Both the position numbers and the translations under genes were made by a program. From assembly GCA_012728025.1 (NCBI GenBank), contig JAAYFX010000079.1, positions 1 to 20,789 on the forward strand: DNA of 20,789 bases, given 5' to 3'. This stretch comes from Clostridiales bacterium. GTDB taxonomy: Bacteria; Bacillota; Clostridia; Oscillospirales; Oscillospiraceae. Of the stretch, positions 1-7,594 are shown piece by piece. The notes under the pieces were generated by a model, which was not told the origin of the DNA, made no database searches, and was given only the letters and a program-made list of their open reading frames with translations. The stretch's first letter is position 1. Every line of letters starts with the position of its first letter.

Positions 1-75
1 ATTGTAAGGGAAGCCTTTCCTGAAAGCTCTGAGCTTTGCGACCTTGCCGACAGTTTATGTGACAGAAGAAGCTGA
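1..75 (+). CDS. ispA: Polyprenyl (farnesyl/geranylgeranyl) diphosphate synthase, C-terminal end only
   Basis: Partial gene: an open frame runs in from the left edge and stops at TGA 73-75, giving 24 residues that end SELCDLADSLCDRRS. This resembles the closing helix of prenyl diphosphate synthases (an L-x-x-L-A-x-x-L-x-x-R pattern), which condense IPP with allylic diphosphates in the cytoplasm. The catalytic Asp-rich motifs lie outside the window, so the call rests on this short tail plus context. In many Firmicutes ispA sits directly before dxs, the next gene here. A terminator at 123-160 separates the two. The tail match is weak alone; the gene order makes it likely. Confidence 0.55.
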   Translation: MVREAFPESSELCDLADSLCDRRS

Positions 76-122
76 TGAAAACAAAAGATATAATATTCAT
101 ATAATAATGAATAAACTTAAGG

Positions 123-160
123 AAACCGTCTGCTTCCCCTTGTAAATGCGGACGGTTTTT
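123..160 (+). terminator. Intrinsic terminator between ispA end and dxs
   Basis: The arm AAACCGTCTGC (123-133) pairs with GCGGACGGTTT (148-158) with one wobble pair, giving an 11-bp stem and a 14-nt loop. The right arm runs into a tract of five T (156-160). This is a standard rho-independent terminator for the upstream gene. It implies that dxs has its own promoter or depends on readthrough. Confidence 0.75.
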
Positions 161-186
161 GTTATCATAATCCCATGTCATAAAAT
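159..186 (+). promoter_or_regulatory. Possible weak promoter for dxs
   Basis: A TTGTTA (159-164) and a TAAAAT (181-186) are 16 nt apart, a modest sigma-A match that begins in the tail of the preceding terminator. dxs starts at 286, so a leader of about 95 nt would follow. A promoter is expected somewhere in 161-285 because of the terminator, but this pair is only the best of weak candidates. Confidence 0.3.
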
Positions 187-285
187 ATAAGGCAGCGCTG
201 GTTTTTGTAAGAGCGGCGGCGATTAAAGTCTTGCCGATTTGGGGAAAATTCGTGAAGGCGGGCCTTTTTATAAGAGGAAAACACT

Positions 286-2181
286 TTGAACATTCTTGAC
301 ACAATTGCTTCACCTGAAGATATAAAAAAGCTGGAAGCTCCTAGGCTTAAGGAGCTTTCCATTGAAATAAGAGAGTTTTTGCTTGAAAATGTTGCAAAAA
401 CCGGCGGACATCTTGCCTCGAACCTTGGCCTTGTTGAAACCACCCTTGCTATACATCGGGTTTTCGACACCGCTGTTGACCGCTTGGTTTTTGACGTTGG
501 GCACCAATGCTATGTCCACAAAATCCTAACAGGAAGAAAAGAGCAGTTTTCCACACTAAGATGCCTTGATGGGCTTTCGGGCTTTCCTAAGCCTGAGGAA
601 AGTATTCATGATGCGGCTGTTGCAGGCCATGCTTCAAGCTCTGTTTCTGTGGCTCTCGGCATGGCAAAGGCTCGCACACTTAAAGACGAGCCTTACAGCG
701 TTTTGGCCCTTATAGGCGACGGAGCCTTAGCCGGAGGCCTTGCCTATGAGGGGCTTTGCAATGCCGGAAGCTCCGGAGAGCCTATTATTGTAATTTTAAA
801 CGACAATGGTATGTCCATAGATTCCAATGTCGGAGGTATATCAAGACTCTTATCACAGCAAAGGGTAAAACCTCGTTATTTTGAGTTTAAGCGCCGCTAT
901 CGCAGGCTGTTTTCTCATTTTCCCGCCCTTTACCGCTTTAACCATCGCATAAAAGAATGGTTTAAACGAATTTTAATCCCCGTAACAATGTTTAGCGATT
1001 TGGGCTTTCATTATTTAGGGCCTGTGGACGGCCATGACCTTATTCAGCTTGAGGCTGTTTTGCGCTGGGCAAAGGAGCTGAAAGAGCCTGTTTTGGTTCA
1101 TGTGGTTACCCAAAAGGGCAGAGGCTATGAGCTTGCCGAGAAAAATCCCGAGGCATACCATGGAGTTGGCACCTTTGACAGGGAAAATGGCCTTGGCGAA
1201 GCCTGCCATAAGGACTTTTCCGCCGCCTTTGGGGACTGCCTTACAGAGCTTGCGGAAAAAGACGAGAGCATCGTTTCCATAAGCGCTGCCATGTGCGCCG
1301 GAACGGGACTTTCAACCTTTGCCGAAAAGTATCCGGATAGGTTTTTTGATGTTGGCATAGCCGAGGGCCACGCCGCCGCCATGGCGGCAGGTCTTGCAAA
1401 GCAGGGACTAAAGCCGGTTTTTGCCGTTTATTCAACATTTCTACAAAGAAGCTTCGATATGCTCATTCACGATATTGCCCTTTCCGGTCTGCACGTGGTT
1501 TTAGCGGTGGACAGGGCGGGAATAGTCGGCAGAGACGGGGAAACTCATCAGGGAGTTTTTGACGTTTCCTATTTGTCCTGCGTTCCCCGCATGGCTGTTA
1601 TGTGCCCCGCCAGCTATAAAGAGCTTGGGGAAATGCTTAACCTTGCCTTGTATAAAATTGACGGCCCTGTGGCCTTGCGCTATCCCCGTGGCTGTGAAGG
1701 GGAATATTCCTCGGAAAACTGCGATTCTGCCACTGTTATTTTACAGGAGGGCGAGGACATTACCCTTGTGGCCTATGGCACTATGATAAATAAGGTTATA
1801 GAGGCTGGGGAAATTTTGTCACAGGGGGATATTTCGGTAGAAATAATAAAGCTTAATATGATAAACCCCATAGATAAAGACAAGATTATTGAGTCCCTTA
1901 CCAAAACGGGGCGGCTGCTTTGTGCCGAGGATGTTTGCGCCCATGGCAGCATAGGTTCAAGGCTTTTGGAAATTTGCGCAAGACAGGGACTTTGCCTTAA
2001 AGGCTCGAGAACTCTCGACCTTGGAAACGGCATAGTCCGTCAAGGGGAGCCGGAGGAGCTTTTAAGTTTATATGGCTTAGACGGTGAAGGAATTGCTTTC
2101 TCGGCAATAGAGCTTTTGGTGGAAACGATGGAAGAAGCCGAGGAAACAGCGGAGGAGGAAAATGAAGAAGACGAGGCTTGA
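286..2181 (+). CDS. dxs: 1-deoxy-D-xylulose-5-phosphate synthase
   Basis: Thiamine diphosphate enzyme that joins pyruvate and glyceraldehyde 3-phosphate into DXP, the first step of the non-mevalonate isoprenoid pathway; cytosolic. The 631 residues match the usual length of about 620-640. Visible motifs: DVGHQCYVHKILTGR with H73 and H78, the cofactor motif GDGALAGG from about residue 144 followed by NDNGMS near 172, the GPVDGHD loop, and DVGIAEGHA with the catalytic Glu at 360. The usual Gln after that Glu is Gly here. The start is TTG at 286, preceded by AGAGG 8 nt upstream. The last 16 or so residues form an acidic tail (EEAEETAEEENEEDEA) whose purine-rich codons also carry the ribosome binding site of tlyA. 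It overlaps tlyA by 20 nt. Confidence 0.96.
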   Translation: MNILDTIASPEDIKKLEAPRLKELSIEIREFLLENVAKTGGHLASNLGLVETTLAIHRVFDTAVDRLVFDVGHQCYVHKILTGRKEQFSTLRCLDGLSGFPKPEESIHDAAVAGHASSSVSVALGMAKARTLKDEPYSVLALIGDGALAGGLAYEGLCNAGSSGEPIIVILNDNGMSIDSNVGGISRLLSQQRVKPRYFEFKRRYRRLFSHFPALYRFNHRIKEWFKRILIPVTMFSDLGFHYLGPVDGHDLIQLEAVLRWAKELKEPVLVHVVTQKGRGYELAEKNPEAYHGVGTFDRENGLGEACHKDFSAAFGDCLTELAEKDESIVSISAAMCAGTGLSTFAEKYPDRFFDVGIAEGHAAAMAAGLAKQGLKPVFAVYSTFLQRSFDMLIHDIALSGLHVVLAVDRAGIVGRDGETHQGVFDVSYLSCVPRMAVMCPASYKELGEMLNLALYKIDGPVALRYPRGCEGEYSSENCDSATVILQEGEDITLVAYGTMINKVIEAGEILSQGDISVEIIKLNMINPIDKDKIIESLTKTGRLLCAEDVCAHGSIGSRLLEICARQGLCLKGSRTLDLGNGIVRQGEPEELLSLYGLDGEGIAFSAIELLVETMEEAEETAEEENEEDEA

Positions 2182-2968
2182 CCAGCTTGTTTACGACAGG
2201 GGGCTGACGGAAAGCCGTGAGCGGGCAAAAACCTCCGTTATGGCGGGGCTTGTGTATGTTAACGGTCAAAAGGCAGACAAGCCCGGAGCGGCCGTTTCCG
2301 AGGATGCTTTAATAGAGCTGCGGGGAAAGGCCCTGCCCTATGTAAGCCGTGGGGGGCTTAAGCTTGAAAAGGCTCTTAAAGAGTTTAACTTTAAGCCCGA
2401 AGGTCTTATTTGCATAGACTGCGGCGCCTCCACCGGCGGCTTTACAGATGTGCTTTTAAAAAACGGAGCGGCAAAGGTTTATGCTGTTGATGTGGGCTAT
2501 GGTCAGCTTGCTTGGAGCCTTAGAACCGACAGCAGGGTAATCTCCATGGAAAGAACGAACATCCGCCATGTAAGTCCTGATATGCTGGACGAAGCACCCC
2601 AGCTTGCAGTTATGGATTTGTCCTTTATTTCCTTAAAGCTTGTTTTACCTGTGGTAAGGGAGCTTTTAACAGATGAGGGAAACCTTATCTGCCTTATAAA
2701 GCCCCAGTTTGAAGCAGGAAAGGAAAGGGTTGGCAAAAAGGGCGTTGTGCGGGATTTTGCTGTGCATTTAGAGGTGCTGTCAGCTTTTATGGACTATGCG
2801 CCAAAGTTTGGATATACGGTTTTGGGGCTTTCCTTCTCTCCTATAAAAGGCCCCGAGGGAAATATTGAGTATTTAGCACACTTGCGAAAAGGCAGCTTTA
2901 TAGGGCCTGAAATTAACATTGAGCAGGTGGTCGAGGCTTCAAAAAATGAACTTGGCGGCAGTCTGTAA
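2162..2968 (+). CDS. tlyA: TlyA-family rRNA 2'-O-methyltransferase (S4 + FtsJ domains)
   Basis: 268 residues, normal for the family. Residues 2-62 form an S4 RNA-binding domain (TRLDQLVYDRGL, VYVNGQKADKPG). The rest is an FtsJ-type SAM methyltransferase, with IDCGASTGGFTDVLL at 85-99 as the SAM-binding motif and a K-D-K type active site suggested by RGGLKLEKAL and VMDLSFISL. Characterised homologues methylate 16S and 23S rRNA cytidines on the ribose; some are also called YqxC or haemolysin A, an old name. The ATG at 2162 follows GGAGGAGG inside the end of dxs, so translation of the two genes is probably coupled. The exact rRNA target cannot be read from the sequence. Confidence 0.92.
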   Translation: MKKTRLDQLVYDRGLTESRERAKTSVMAGLVYVNGQKADKPGAAVSEDALIELRGKALPYVSRGGLKLEKALKEFNFKPEGLICIDCGASTGGFTDVLLKNGAAKVYAVDVGYGQLAWSLRTDSRVISMERTNIRHVSPDMLDEAPQLAVMDLSFISLKLVLPVVRELLTDEGNLICLIKPQFEAGKERVGKKGVVRDFAVHLEVLSAFMDYAPKFGYTVLGLSFSPIKGPEGNIEYLAHLRKGSFIGPEINIEQVVEASKNELGGSL

Positions 2969-2992
2969 GCCTTTTTAAGTAGGAGGGGTTTT

Positions 2993-3865
2993 GTGCCTAA
3001 TGAAAAACCACATATAGTTTTATGCCCAAATCCAGAGCGGGACGAGGGACTTTCCTTTACCATGAAAACCGCCTGCCTTCTTAAAAATGCAGGGCTGAAG
3101 GTTATTATATGCCCTGTGTACACAAACAAAAATCAAGAGGAGCTTTTCAGCAGTTTTGAAACAATTCCACTTGAAAAGGCGGTTTATGGGGCAGGACTTC
3201 TTATATGCCTTGGCGGTGACGGAACCATTTTAAAAGCCGCCCGTGCCATTATGAAGCGCCCTGTTCCCATGCTTGGAATAAACCTTGGACACAAGGGCTT
3301 TATGGCAGAGCTTGAGCCAGAGCAGGAAGCTTTGCTTTTAAAGGCTGCCATGGGTGAGTATTCCTGCATAGAGCGTATGATGATTGATGTGGAGCTTATA
3401 AGAGATGGAAAACTTATTTACAGCGACACTGCCTTAAACGAGGCCATACTATGCGGAACCGCCACAACTTTAAAAATGAGAGCCTATGGCGATGGCTCGA
3501 AAATAACCGAGTATGCCGGAGATGGGATAATAATTGCCACACCCACAGGCTCCACAGCCTATTCCCTTTCCGCAGGCGGCTCAATGGTTGAGCCTACGGC
3601 GGCCAATATCCTGCTTACACCGATTTGTGCCCATCTTATAACAGCAAGACCCTTTGTGCTTGCGCCGGACAGGAATGTTAAGGTGATAAGTTATGGGAAC
3701 AAGGGGAAAAAGATTTGGCTTTCGGTGGACGGGGGGGAGCTTATACCCTTCTATGACGGAGATGAGCTTAGGATAAAACGCTCTGATTACACAACCGTTA
3801 TGGCGAAGGTTTCAGATAAAAGCTTTTATGACATTGCTTTTGAAAAGTTAGGAGAGAGGGAATGA
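2993..3865 (+). CDS. nadK: NAD kinase
   Basis: ATP-dependent phosphorylation of NAD to NADP in the cytosol. The 290 residues fit the family. The diagnostic GGDGT motif is at 74-78 (LGGDGTILKAAR), followed by GINLGHKGFMAE, the NE motif in ALNEAIL, and the glycine-rich TPTGSTAYSLSAGG segment that binds NAD. The start is GTG at 2993, chosen because AGGAGG (2981-2986) sits 6 nt upstream and the conserved N-terminal strand HIVLCPNP follows at once. It lies 24 nt after tlyA, and its stop overlaps the argR start as ATGA. Same unit as dxs and recN, the usual Firmicutes order. Confidence 0.95.
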   Translation: MPNEKPHIVLCPNPERDEGLSFTMKTACLLKNAGLKVIICPVYTNKNQEELFSSFETIPLEKAVYGAGLLICLGGDGTILKAARAIMKRPVPMLGINLGHKGFMAELEPEQEALLLKAAMGEYSCIERMMIDVELIRDGKLIYSDTALNEAILCGTATTLKMRAYGDGSKITEYAGDGIIIATPTGSTAYSLSAGGSMVEPTAANILLTPICAHLITARPFVLAPDRNVKVISYGNKGKKIWLSVDGGELIPFYDGDELRIKRSDYTTVMAKVSDKSFYDIAFEKLGERE

Positions 3866-4311
3866 AAACTTCAAGGCAGAATAAAATTCTTGAAATAATC
3901 GGGTCAAAGGATGTGGAGACGCAAAACCAGCTTATAGAGCTTTTGGCCGAGCATGGAGTGAAAAGCACACAGGCAACACTCTCCAGAGACATAAAGGAGC
4001 TTCGCCTTGTAAAGGAGCTTAGCACCACAGGAAAATACCGATATGTGGCCGCCGGACGGGACGAGTTTACAGACTTTGACCTGCGGCTTAAAAAAATCTT
4101 TCGTGAAAGTGTTACATCCTATGCCTGCGCCCAAAATATAATTGTTATAAAAACCATGCCGGGGCTTGCGTCTGCTGCCTGTGCCGCCTTAGACGGCATG
4201 GAGATAGACGGGCTTGTGGGCACACTGGCAGGGGATGACACTGCCTTTCTCGCCATGAAAGATATTCATTACGCTGAGAACTTTGAAAAAGAAATCGAAT
4301 CGCTGTTATAA
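3862..4311 (+). CDS. argR: Arginine repressor ArgR/AhrC
   Basis: Hexameric DNA-binding regulator that senses L-arginine and represses arginine biosynthesis, and in some species activates catabolism. The 149 residues equal the usual length. Residues 1-65 form the winged helix, with the recognition motif STQATLSRDIKEL (S41 R42). The C-terminal oligomerisation domain carries GTLAGDDT (120-127), whose acidic residues bind arginine. Translation starts inside the nadK stop (ATGA, 3862-3865), implying coupling. ArgR next to recN is a conserved Firmicutes pairing. No convincing ARG box was found in the window, so its targets are presumably elsewhere. Confidence 0.95.
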   Translation: MKTSRQNKILEIIGSKDVETQNQLIELLAEHGVKSTQATLSRDIKELRLVKELSTTGKYRYVAAGRDEFTDFDLRLKKIFRESVTSYACAQNIIVIKTMPGLASAACAALDGMEIDGLVGTLAGDDTAFLAMKDIHYAENFEKEIESLL

Positions 4312-4324
4312 CCATAGATAAACC

Positions 4325-4364
4325 GCACAGAAAGAGGCTAAAAAAGCGGCGGCCTTTTTTGTGC
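4325..4364 (+). terminator. Imperfect hairpin with T tract between argR and recN
   Basis: GCACAGAAAGAGGC (4325-4338) faces GCC, six T and GTGC (4352-4364), pairing imperfectly. A smaller alternative stem, AAAAAAG with CTTTTTT, lies within it. The T run 4355-4360 makes it look like a weak terminator or attenuator. Some transcription probably continues, since no promoter is evident before recN at 4385. Confidence 0.35.
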
Positions 4365-4384
4365 TTAATAAGGGAGATGAGCTT

Positions 4385-6082
4385 GTGCTTTTAGACCTTC
4401 ACATAGAAAATATTGCCGTAATCGAACGGGCAGATATAAGCTTTGCCCCCGGACTTAATGTTTTGACGGGCGAAACGGGAGCGGGAAAGTCCATAGTTAT
4501 AGACGCTTTGCAGGCTGTTCTGGGCGCCCGAGCAAGCCGTGAGCTTGTGCGCACAGGAGCGGAAAAGGCCATGGCAAGCGCTGTTTTTTCCTCGTCTCGG
4601 GCTGACCTTTGGCTTGAAGAAAACGACCTTTTGCGGGAGGACGAGCTTATTTTACAGCGCAGGGTCACAGGAGACGGAAAATCCTCATGCAGGGTTTGCG
4701 GTTCTCCTGTAAGCGCCTCTCAGCTTCGTGAGCTTTCTGCCTTGCTTTTGGATATACATGGGCAAAATGACGGACGGCAGCTTATGGATGAAACAAAGCA
4801 TCTGTCCTATCTTGATGGTTTTGGCTCTTATGGGAAACTTTTGAATTCTTATAGGCAGGAATATGAAAAGTTTCGCTCTATTCAAAAGGAAATAAAAAAG
4901 CTTTCCATGGACGAGGAGGAGAAAAACCGCCTTGTGGAAAAGCTGAAAGAGCTTGTGGAGGATATTGAGGAGGCAGAGCTTCGCATCGGTGAAGAAGCAG
5001 AGCTTTCCTCTCGAAGCGAGCTTATGCGAAACTCCGAAAAGTTAAGAGAAGCTTTAAACTCCGCCTACGATTCTCTATACGGGGCGGATGAAAGCGCCGC
5101 TGTGTTGACGGACTTTGCGGCAGAGGAGGTTTCTCGGGCGGCAAGATACAGCCCAGAGCTTGCCGAGGTGGAATCGGCCTTAAAGGATGCAAGCTTCACC
5201 TTGAAGGATGCCGCCGAAACCCTTAGGGACTTTCTTGGGGGAATTGATTTTTCACCGCAGGAACATGACAGGCTGGAATTAAGGCTTTCAAAGCTGCAAA
5301 GGCTTTTTAAGCGCTATGGAGCCGAGGAGGCGGAGCTTTTGGAAAAGCTTGAGGATGCAAAAGAACAGCTTTCCGAGCTTGAGTATTCCGACGATAGAAT
5401 AGCAAAGCTTACAAGTCAGCTTGAGCAGCAGCGGCAGAACATAAAAAAAGCGGCGGAGGAGCTTACAAAGGCAAGAAGCCGTGCCGCAAAGGAGCTTCAA
5501 AAACGAATTGAGGAAGAGCTAAAAGAGTTGGCAATGCCTTCGGTTAGCTTTTTGGTTGACATAAGTCCGATAGATGGCGAAAACGGCTTTGACAAAACAG
5601 GGGGCGACACTGTGCGTTTTCTCATGTCCGCCAACAAGGGTGAAAAGCCGGGGCCTATAAGCAAGATTGCCTCCGGCGGTGAGCTTTCCCGTATTATGCT
5701 GGCGATGAAGAATGTGTTTTCGGAAAACGACTCTGTCGAAACCTTGGTTTTTGACGAAATTGACACAGGTGTCTCCGGAGTTGCCGCCCAAAGAGTAGGC
5801 GAAAAGCTGTGCGAGCTGTCACGGCGCAAGCAGGTTTTATGCGTTACCCATCTGCCCCAGATAGCCGCCATGGCAGACACCCATTTTCACATCGAAAAGT
5901 CAGAGAGGGAAGGGCGCACCTATACAAGTGTTACCCCCCTTGATGGTGAGGGAAGAAAGCGGGAGCTGGCCAGACTTCATGGCGGAGATAATATAACAGA
6001 AAACACCCTTATCTCTGCGGGGGAGCAGCTTAAAGCGGCAGAGGATTTTAAAAGACATTTAAATTATGAGGACGACCGGTGA
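4385..6082 (+). CDS. recN: DNA repair protein RecN (SMC-like ATPase)
   Basis: Cytosolic ATPase recruited to double-strand breaks, acting with RecA in recombinational repair. About 565 residues from the GTG at 4385, against roughly 550-575 in the family. The N-terminal half-site has LNVLTGETGAGKSI (Walker A). A long helical coiled-coil middle follows, rich in Glu, Lys and Leu. The C-terminal half has IASGGELSRIMLA (signature) and LVFDEIDTGVSG (Walker B). An upstream in-frame GTG at 4361 lies inside a hairpin without a ribosome binding site. The 4385 start follows GGGAG at a good distance and yields the typical MLLDLHIENIAVI opening. The usual following genes spoIVB and spo0A are absent here. 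Confidence 0.94.
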   Translation: MLLDLHIENIAVIERADISFAPGLNVLTGETGAGKSIVIDALQAVLGARASRELVRTGAEKAMASAVFSSSRADLWLEENDLLREDELILQRRVTGDGKSSCRVCGSPVSASQLRELSALLLDIHGQNDGRQLMDETKHLSYLDGFGSYGKLLNSYRQEYEKFRSIQKEIKKLSMDEEEKNRLVEKLKELVEDIEEAELRIGEEAELSSRSELMRNSEKLREALNSAYDSLYGADESAAVLTDFAAEEVSRAARYSPELAEVESALKDASFTLKDAAETLRDFLGGIDFSPQEHDRLELRLSKLQRLFKRYGAEEAELLEKLEDAKEQLSELEYSDDRIAKLTSQLEQQRQNIKKAAEELTKARSRAAKELQKRIEEELKELAMPSVSFLVDISPIDGENGFDKTGGDTVRFLMSANKGEKPGPISKIASGGELSRIMLAMKNVFSENDSVETLVFDEIDTGVSGVAAQRVGEKLCELSRRKQVLCVTHLPQIAAMADTHFHIEKSEREGRTYTSVTPLDGEGRKRELARLHGGDNITENTLISAGEQLKAAEDFKRHLNYEDDR

Positions 6083-6126
6083 GTACAAAGGTGCTTAGCG
6101 CCCAATGTAAAATGGGGAAAGGATAA

Positions 6127-7359
6127 ATGAAAATGAAAATCTATGAAGAACTTAAGGCCCGTGGTCTTATAGCTCAGGTTACAAACGAAGAGGAAATAAG
6201 CAGGCTTTTAAATGAGGGTAAGGCAACCTTTTATATAGGCTTTGACCCCACAGCAGACTCACTACACGTAGGTCACTTTATGGCCTTGTGCCTTATGAAG
6301 CGCCTTCAAATGGCGGGCAACAAGCCCATTGTTCTTCTGGGCGGCGGAACCACCATGATTGGCGACCCCTCGGGGCGTACAGATATGCGAAATATGATGA
6401 CAGAGGAAACCATAAGGCATAATGGCGAGTGCTTTAAGCGCCAGATGGAAAAGTTTATTGACTTTTCCGAAGGCCGTGCCCTTATGGTGAATAACGCCGA
6501 TTGGCTTATGAAGCTTAATTATGTTGAGTTTCTGCGGGAGGTTGGCTCATGCTTTTCCGTTAATAATATGCTTAGAGCCGAGTGCTATAAGCAGCGGATG
6601 GAAAAGGGTCTGTCCTTCCTCGAATTTAACTATATGATAATGCAAAGCTATGATTTTTACGCTCTGTACCAGCAATATGGCTGCAACCTTCAGTTCGGCG
6701 GTGATGACCAGTGGAGCAATATGCTCGGCGGCACAGAGCTTATACGCAAAAAGCTTGGCAAGGATGCTCATGCCATGACCATAACCTTGCTGCTCAACTC
6801 CGAAGGCAAAAAGATGGGTAAAACTGTTTCCGGCGCTGTTTGGCTTGACCCCAACAAAACCTCCCCCTACGAATTCTACCAATACTGGAGGAACGTGGGG
6901 GATGGGGATGTGCTCAAATGCCTGCGTATGCTCACCTTCCTGCCCGTTGAGCAGATTGACGAAATGGATAAGTGGGAGGGTGAAAGGCTCAATGAAGCCA
7001 AGGAAATTCTGGCCTATGAGCTGACCTGTCTTGTTCATGATGAGGACGAGGCGAAAAAGGCAAGAGAAACCTCCAAAGCCCTCTTTTCAACAGGGGGAAA
7101 TCTTGCGAATATGCCCACGACAGACCTTTCCGAAAGCGACCTTACAGACGGAGGAATCGACATCTTGAGCCTCCTTGTTAAAAGTGGGCTGACCCCCTCC
7201 AAGTCCGAGGCCAGACGTGCTGTGCAGCAGGGTGGAGTTGAGGCAGCAGGAGAGAAGGTTGAAGATATTTCCAAGGTCTTTACCAAGCAGGATTTAGAGG
7301 GCGAGGGTCTTGTGCTGAAAAGAGGAAAGAAAAGCTATAACCGCCTTATACTCAAATAA
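6127..7359 (+). CDS. tyrS: Tyrosyl-tRNA synthetase
   Basis: Class I aminoacyl-tRNA synthetase charging tRNA-Tyr in the cytosol. The 410 residues match bacterial TyrRS. The HIGH motif is HVGH at 47-50 in the context YIGFDPTADSLHVGH. The KMSKS-type loop is KMGKT at 229-233. Tyrosine-pocket segments such as QSYDFYALY and FGGDDQWSN are clear. A C-terminal S4 RNA-binding domain spans roughly 345-410 (LVKSGLTPSKSEARRAVQQGG). The ATG at 6127 follows GGGGAAAGG; a second ATG two codons later is a possible alternative. Only 44 nt separate it from recN, too short for a T-box leader, which often controls tyrS in Firmicutes. It may be transcribed with recN. Confidence 0.96.
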   Translation: MKMKIYEELKARGLIAQVTNEEEISRLLNEGKATFYIGFDPTADSLHVGHFMALCLMKRLQMAGNKPIVLLGGGTTMIGDPSGRTDMRNMMTEETIRHNGECFKRQMEKFIDFSEGRALMVNNADWLMKLNYVEFLREVGSCFSVNNMLRAECYKQRMEKGLSFLEFNYMIMQSYDFYALYQQYGCNLQFGGDDQWSNMLGGTELIRKKLGKDAHAMTITLLLNSEGKKMGKTVSGAVWLDPNKTSPYEFYQYWRNVGDGDVLKCLRMLTFLPVEQIDEMDKWEGERLNEAKEILAYELTCLVHDEDEAKKARETSKALFSTGGNLANMPTTDLSESDLTDGGIDILSLLVKSGLTPSKSEARRAVQQGGVEAAGEKVEDISKVFTKQDLEGEGLVLKRGKKSYNRLILK

Positions 7360-7368
7360 GGATATTCG

Positions 7369-7397
7369 TTTAAAAACTTTCAACTATGTGCTATAAT
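7369..7397 (+). promoter_or_regulatory. Possible extended -10 promoter after tyrS
   Basis: A perfect TATAAT (7392-7397) is preceded by TGC (an extended -10 element) and, 17 nt upstream, by TTTAAA (7369-7374), a 4 of 6 match to the -35 box. Transcription would start within the hairpin at 7395-7429, so this could instead be chance at the foot of the terminator. If real, it would serve the FtsW-like gene at 7595. Confidence 0.35.
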
Positions 7398-7429
7398 GAC
7401 CGTTGGGCCCCATTTGCCCGACGGTCATT
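7395..7429 (+). terminator. Strong hairpin downstream of tyrS, probable terminator
   Basis: AATGACCGTTGGGC (7395-7408) pairs fully with GCCCGACGGTCATT (7416-7429), with one G-T wobble and a 7-nt loop, CCCATTT. The downstream sequence is AT-rich but lacks a clean T run, so termination may be partial. The position 36 nt after the tyrS stop fits a terminator. Confidence 0.55.
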
Positions 7430-7594
7430 GCAATATATGTTCAATTTTAAAATCACTGTTTCATAAAGGGCCTATATTATGCTGTGGATTTAAAGCTTTT
7501 TCATTTGTTTATGGCGTAAAACCTTCGCTGTTAACACAGAAAACCGACCTATGTTTTATGAAAATATATGCCGCATGGCAGGAGGTGCCGTGAT

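Noticed and set aside
89..94. TATAAT upstream of the first terminator as a dxs promoter
   Set aside because: No -35 box at a workable distance, and the transcript would meet the terminator at 123-160 first.
94..113. Inverted repeat TATTCAT...ATGAATA considered as an ArgR box
   Set aside because: The half-sites face the wrong way (ATTCA first, TGAAT second) compared with the ArgR consensus, and the region is simply AT-rich.
4361..4384. Upstream GTG start for recN
   Set aside because: It sits in a hairpin, lacks a ribosome binding site, and adds residues not typical of RecN; the GTG at 4385 fits better.
5497..5880. A 127-codon frame antisense to recN
   Set aside because: Opposite the conserved Walker B/signature region of recN, Ser-rich and without a domain; a shadow frame.
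6547..7038. A 163-codon open frame antisense to tyrS
   Set aside because: It lies wholly opposite a strongly conserved gene, with no ribosome binding site or family resemblance; a shadow of tyrS codon usage.
7396..7593. A 65-codon open frame between tyrS and the FHA-SEDS gene
   Set aside because: It starts inside the hairpin, has no ribosome binding site, has no recognisable domain, and overlaps the promoter/leader region.
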